Origin: Gallionella sp.
GTDB taxonomy: Bacteria; Pseudomonadota; Gammaproteobacteria; Burkholderiales; Gallionellaceae
Assembly (NCBI GenBank): GCA_004298605.1
Contig: SCPW01000397.1
Span: 1-18,777 of the forward strand
DNA length: 18,777 bases
Reading direction: 5' to 3'
The first letter of the stretch is position 1. Every line of letters starts with the position of its first letter. Both the position numbers and the translations under genes were made by a program. This document shows, piece by piece, positions 16,841 to 18,777 of the stretch. The notes beneath the pieces were generated by a model. That model was not told the DNA's origin, ran no database searches, and saw only the letters and a program-made list of their open reading frames with translations.

Positions 16841-17054
16841 TAGCCCGGATATTTCATAAGTTAGCGTGCGCCCTCGCTAGTCTTTTGTTTGCTATGCAAA
16901 ATTTTGTTCCGTCGGGTGTATGAATAACTACACCGCTCCTTCACAAAACGAAGTTTCAGTGGAGGCTAACCTTCAGGTTATGCCGCAACTAAAATTTGCC
17001 TACCAAACAAAATCCTGCGCGATCATCACGCGAATCCATGAAATATCCGGGTTA
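16841..17054. mobile_element. MITE-like palindromic element with TA-bounded terminal inverted repeats
   Basis: A 214-bp block bounded by TA. The left end TAGCCCGGATATTTCAT (16841-16857) and the reverse complement of the right end (17038-17054, TAACCCGGATATTTCAT) match in 16 of 17 bases. Similarity continues inward in register: GCGTG, then TTTTGTTTG (16883-16891) against CAAACAAAA (17004-17012), with equal spacing from each end. The interior has small hairpins: GGTGTA/TACACC (16915-16920, 16929-16934) and TAACC-TTCA-GGTTA (16967-16980). There is no transposase. TA at both ends fits a target-site duplication of the IS630/Tc1-mariner type, which is inference. Open frames through it have no recognisable product. 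Confidence 0.65.
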
Positions 17055-17088
17055 ATCCCCCCTGACAAGGGGAGGTTTGGAGGGGTTG
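17055..17088. repeat. GC-rich dispersed repeat (CCCCTCC/GGGGAGG family), copy B
   Basis: CCCCCC at 17057-17062 faces GGGGAGG at 17069-17075, followed by GGAGGGGTT at 17079-17087. It shares its layout with copy A in the pheS leader (8477-8514). It abuts the MITE-like element directly and lies about 40 bp downstream of the dnaB stop, where it could act as a transcript 3'-end hairpin. No T-tract is present. Confidence 0.75.
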
Positions 17089-17127
17089 GTTTGCGAAGAT
17101 TCATGCGTTGCACGGTGCTGGCCCGGA

Positions 17128-18510
17128 TCAATAGCCGCCGGAGGCCAGGTTATCGAAGCGTGTGTACTCGCCGCGGAACGCCAATTCCACTTTGCCGATC
17201 GGGCCGTTACGCTGTTTGCCGATGATGATTTCGGCCTTGCCTTTGTCGGGGGAGTCGCTGTTATAGACTTCGTCGCGGTAAATGAACAGAATCAGGTCGG
17301 CATCCTGTTCTATCGCCCCGGATTCGCGCAAATCGGACATCACCGGACGCTTGTTGGGGCGCTGCTCCAGGCTGCGGTTCAACTGCGACAGCGCGATCAC
17401 CGGCACATGCAGCTCCTTTGCCAAGGCCTTTAAGGAGCGGGAAATTTCCGAGATTTCCGTGGCCCGGTTTTCACTGGCTTTGCCGCTGGCCGAGCTCATC
17501 AATTGCAGATAATCGACCACGATCAGGCCGAGCCCGCTGTTCTGGCGATGCAGGCGGCGCGAACGGGCGCGCAGATCCAGCGCGGACAGCGCGGCGCTTT
17601 CGTCGATAAAAATCGGCGCATCGTTGAGTTTGCCCAACGCGTGGGTCAGGCGCCCCCAATCGTCATCCTGTAAATTTCCGGTGCGCAGATCGTGCTGGTT
17701 GAGTTTGCCGACCGAGCCGAGCATACGCATGGCCAACTGCGTGGCGCCCATTTCCATGCTGAAAATCGCCACCGGCAATTTGCTGTCCATCGCGACGTTT
17801 TCGGCGATGTTGATCGAGAAGGCGGTCTTGCCCATGCTCGGGCGTCCCGCCACGATAATCAGGTCGCCGCCCTGCAGGCCGGAGGTCATCCGGTCCAGGT
17901 CGGTGAAGCCGGTGGCCGTTCCCGTCACGTCGCTTTGATTGTCGCGGCCATACAGCGTCTCGATGCGCTCCACCACCTGTGTCAACAGCGGCGGCATCGC
18001 CACGAACCCCTGCTTGCCGCGCGAGCCCGCCTCGGCGATTTCAAACACTTTGCTTTCCGCCTCATCGAGCAATTGCGCGGCATCGCGCCCGGCGGGGTTA
18101 TAGGCGCTGCTGGCGATATCGGTGCCGACTTCCACCAGTTTGCGCATGATGGAACGCTCGCGCACGATTTCGCCATAGCGGCGGATATTGGCGGCAGATG
18201 GCACGTTCTGCGCCAGGCTGCCCAGGTAAGGCACGCCGCCGACCTTGCCCAATTCACCGGCAATCTCCAGCGCCTCGGCCACGGTAACCACATCCACCGG
18301 CTTGGCCAACTCGCTCAGGCGCACGATCTGGCGGTAGATGAGGCGATGTTCCTGGCGGTAGAAATCGTCGTCCGTCATCAAATCGGCGATCTTGTCCAGC
18401 GCGCTGGCTTCGATCAACAGACCGCCCAATACCGATTGTTCGGCTTCCACCGAATGGGGGGGCAGTTTGATCTGGTCGAGTTGCGCGTCCGAGCTGGAGA
18501 AGTTTTGCAT
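17128..18510 (-). CDS. dnaB: Replicative DNA helicase DnaB
   Basis: A 460-aa hexameric helicase that unwinds DNA ahead of the replication fork. The N-terminal DnaG-interacting domain (about 15-120) begins PPHSVEAEQSVLGGLL. The RecA-like C-domain carries Walker A GRPSMGKTA (222-230), FSMEM (about 250), Walker B LIVVDYLQL (D333) and the DnaB signature LSQLNRSLEQRPNKRP (374-389). The C-terminus includes the arginine-finger region IIIGKQRNGP. Length is normal and no intein interrupts the Walker A or DnaB signature regions. The frame also opens four codons earlier with TTG (18522), but the ATG at 18510 is preferred; the GGTTGA upstream is only a weak ribosome binding site. rplI lies upstream, the common rpsF-rpsR-rplI-dnaB order. 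Confidence 0.97.
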   Translation of the reverse strand: MQNFSSSDAQLDQIKLPPHSVEAEQSVLGGLLIEASALDKIADLMTDDDFYRQEHRLIYRQIVRLSELAKPVDVVTVAEALEIAGELGKVGGVPYLGSLAQNVPSAANIRRYGEIVRERSIMRKLVEVGTDIASSAYNPAGRDAAQLLDEAESKVFEIAEAGSRGKQGFVAMPPLLTQVVERIETLYGRDNQSDVTGTATGFTDLDRMTSGLQGGDLIIVAGRPSMGKTAFSINIAENVAMDSKLPVAIFSMEMGATQLAMRMLGSVGKLNQHDLRTGNLQDDDWGRLTHALGKLNDAPIFIDESAALSALDLRARSRRLHRQNSGLGLIVVDYLQLMSSASGKASENRATEISEISRSLKALAKELHVPVIALSQLNRSLEQRPNKRPVMSDLRESGAIEQDADLILFIYRDEVYNSDSPDKGKAEIIIGKQRNGPIGKVELAFRGEYTRFDNLASGGY

Positions 18511-18522
18511 TTGATTTATCAA

Positions 18523-18698
18523 CCGTTAAACGATGGTCATTTTACCCCGTTGCAGGAAAATGCAGGGACGCGATTAACCAATGACTTGGTTGGCGTAGTT
18601 TGCCAACTTAGTCAGATGGCTATGCAAAGCTACCGCGCCCCAATGTGAAAGGGGCGCGATGAATCGCGCCCCTACAAGTGCCTCGGTTCGGCGGTGAA
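18523..18698. other. rplI-dnaB intergenic region
   Basis: A 176-bp gap with no gene. It holds the three-arm GC-rich repeat at 18634-18672. TAAAAT (minus strand, 18539-18544) is a possible -10 for dnaB, but no acceptable -35 was found at the right distance. The gap separates dnaB from the ribosomal operon to the right. Confidence 0.5.
18634..18672. repeat. GC-rich repeat with three arms and alternative hairpins
   Basis: CGCGCCCC at 18634-18641 and again at 18665-18672 can each pair with the single GGGGCGCG at 18651-18658. The right-hand pairing extends to 10 bp (GGGGCGCGAT with ATCGCGCCCC, 18651-18660 and 18663-18672). The two hairpins are mutually exclusive. The trailing CTACA resembles a widespread intergenic repeat (GGGGCGCGAT...CGCGCCCCTACA, from memory). 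Confidence 0.8.
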
Positions 18699-18777
18699 TT
18701 ACTGTTCGCCGAGCACCGAAACGGTGATGTCCACCACCACATCGGTATGCAGCGCGATGCTGACGCGATGATCGCCG
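18699..18777 (-). CDS. rplI: 50S ribosomal protein L9, C-terminal part
   Basis: Only the last 26 codons are inside the window; the start lies beyond the right edge. The visible end GDHRVSIALHTDVVVDITVSVLGEQ matches the C-terminal domain of L9, which ends in an alternating beta-strand pattern (G-x-H/Y-x-V-x-x-x-x-H-x-x-V). The stop is TAA at 18699-18701. Its position just upstream of dnaB is the expected order, which supports the call despite the short length. Confidence 0.85.
   Translation of the reverse strand, partial: GDHRVSIALHTDVVVDITVSVLGEQ

Noticed and set aside
16920..17225. 101-aa plus-strand open frame across the MITE-like element
   Set aside because: It crosses the element end, a second repeat and the 3' end of dnaB, with no recognisable domain or ribosome binding site.

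Overview
The window looks like a chromosomal segment of a betaproteobacterium, probably an environmental member of the Nitrosomonadales/Gallionellaceae type. This placement is inferred from gene order and protein character; no search was run. It is mostly conserved housekeeping DNA on the minus strand, with a signalling gene pair and an unusual number of short intergenic repeats. I see no CRISPR array, phage, toxin-antitoxin or clear defence island.

Layout, left to right. Positions 1-180 hold a 9-bp tandem repeat array and a short inverted counterpart. At 256-909 is the only plus-strand gene, an ArsR-type HTH protein fused to a rhodanese domain, behind an extended -10 promoter. Everything else reads leftward. 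In transcription order from the right edge these are: the 3' end of rplI, dnaB, a 625-bp gap with a MITE-like palindromic element and a structured leader, a receiver-EAL c-di-GMP phosphodiesterase, a large soluble hybrid histidine kinase, tRNA-Val(GAC), thrS, infC, rpmI, rplT, pheS, pheT, ihfA, a MerR-type regulator, tRNA-Pro(GGG), surE, pcm, nlpD and a radical SAM protein.

How they work together. The tRNA-Val to tRNA-Pro block is the classic translation/nucleoid operon cluster (threonyl-tRNA synthetase, IF3, L35, L20, phenylalanyl-tRNA synthetase, IHF-alpha). infC starts at a non-standard ATT codon, the hallmark of IF3 autoregulation, so the gene is longer than its first ATG suggests. The surE-pcm-nlpD block is the stress/repair and cell-separation operon that usually ends in rpoS; here a radical SAM gene overlaps the nlpD stop instead. 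The EAL response regulator and the hybrid kinase (PAS-GAF-HisKA-HATPase-pseudoreceiver-REC-HPt) form a plausible phosphorelay controlling c-di-GMP breakdown. The PAS domain resembles the FixL haem PAS and keeps its haem-ligand histidine position.

The less ordinary content is intergenic: at least five kinds of short palindromic or tandem repeat, including one that appears to supply and possibly sequester the ribosome binding site of pheS, and a 214-bp element with TA-bounded terminal inverted repeats.
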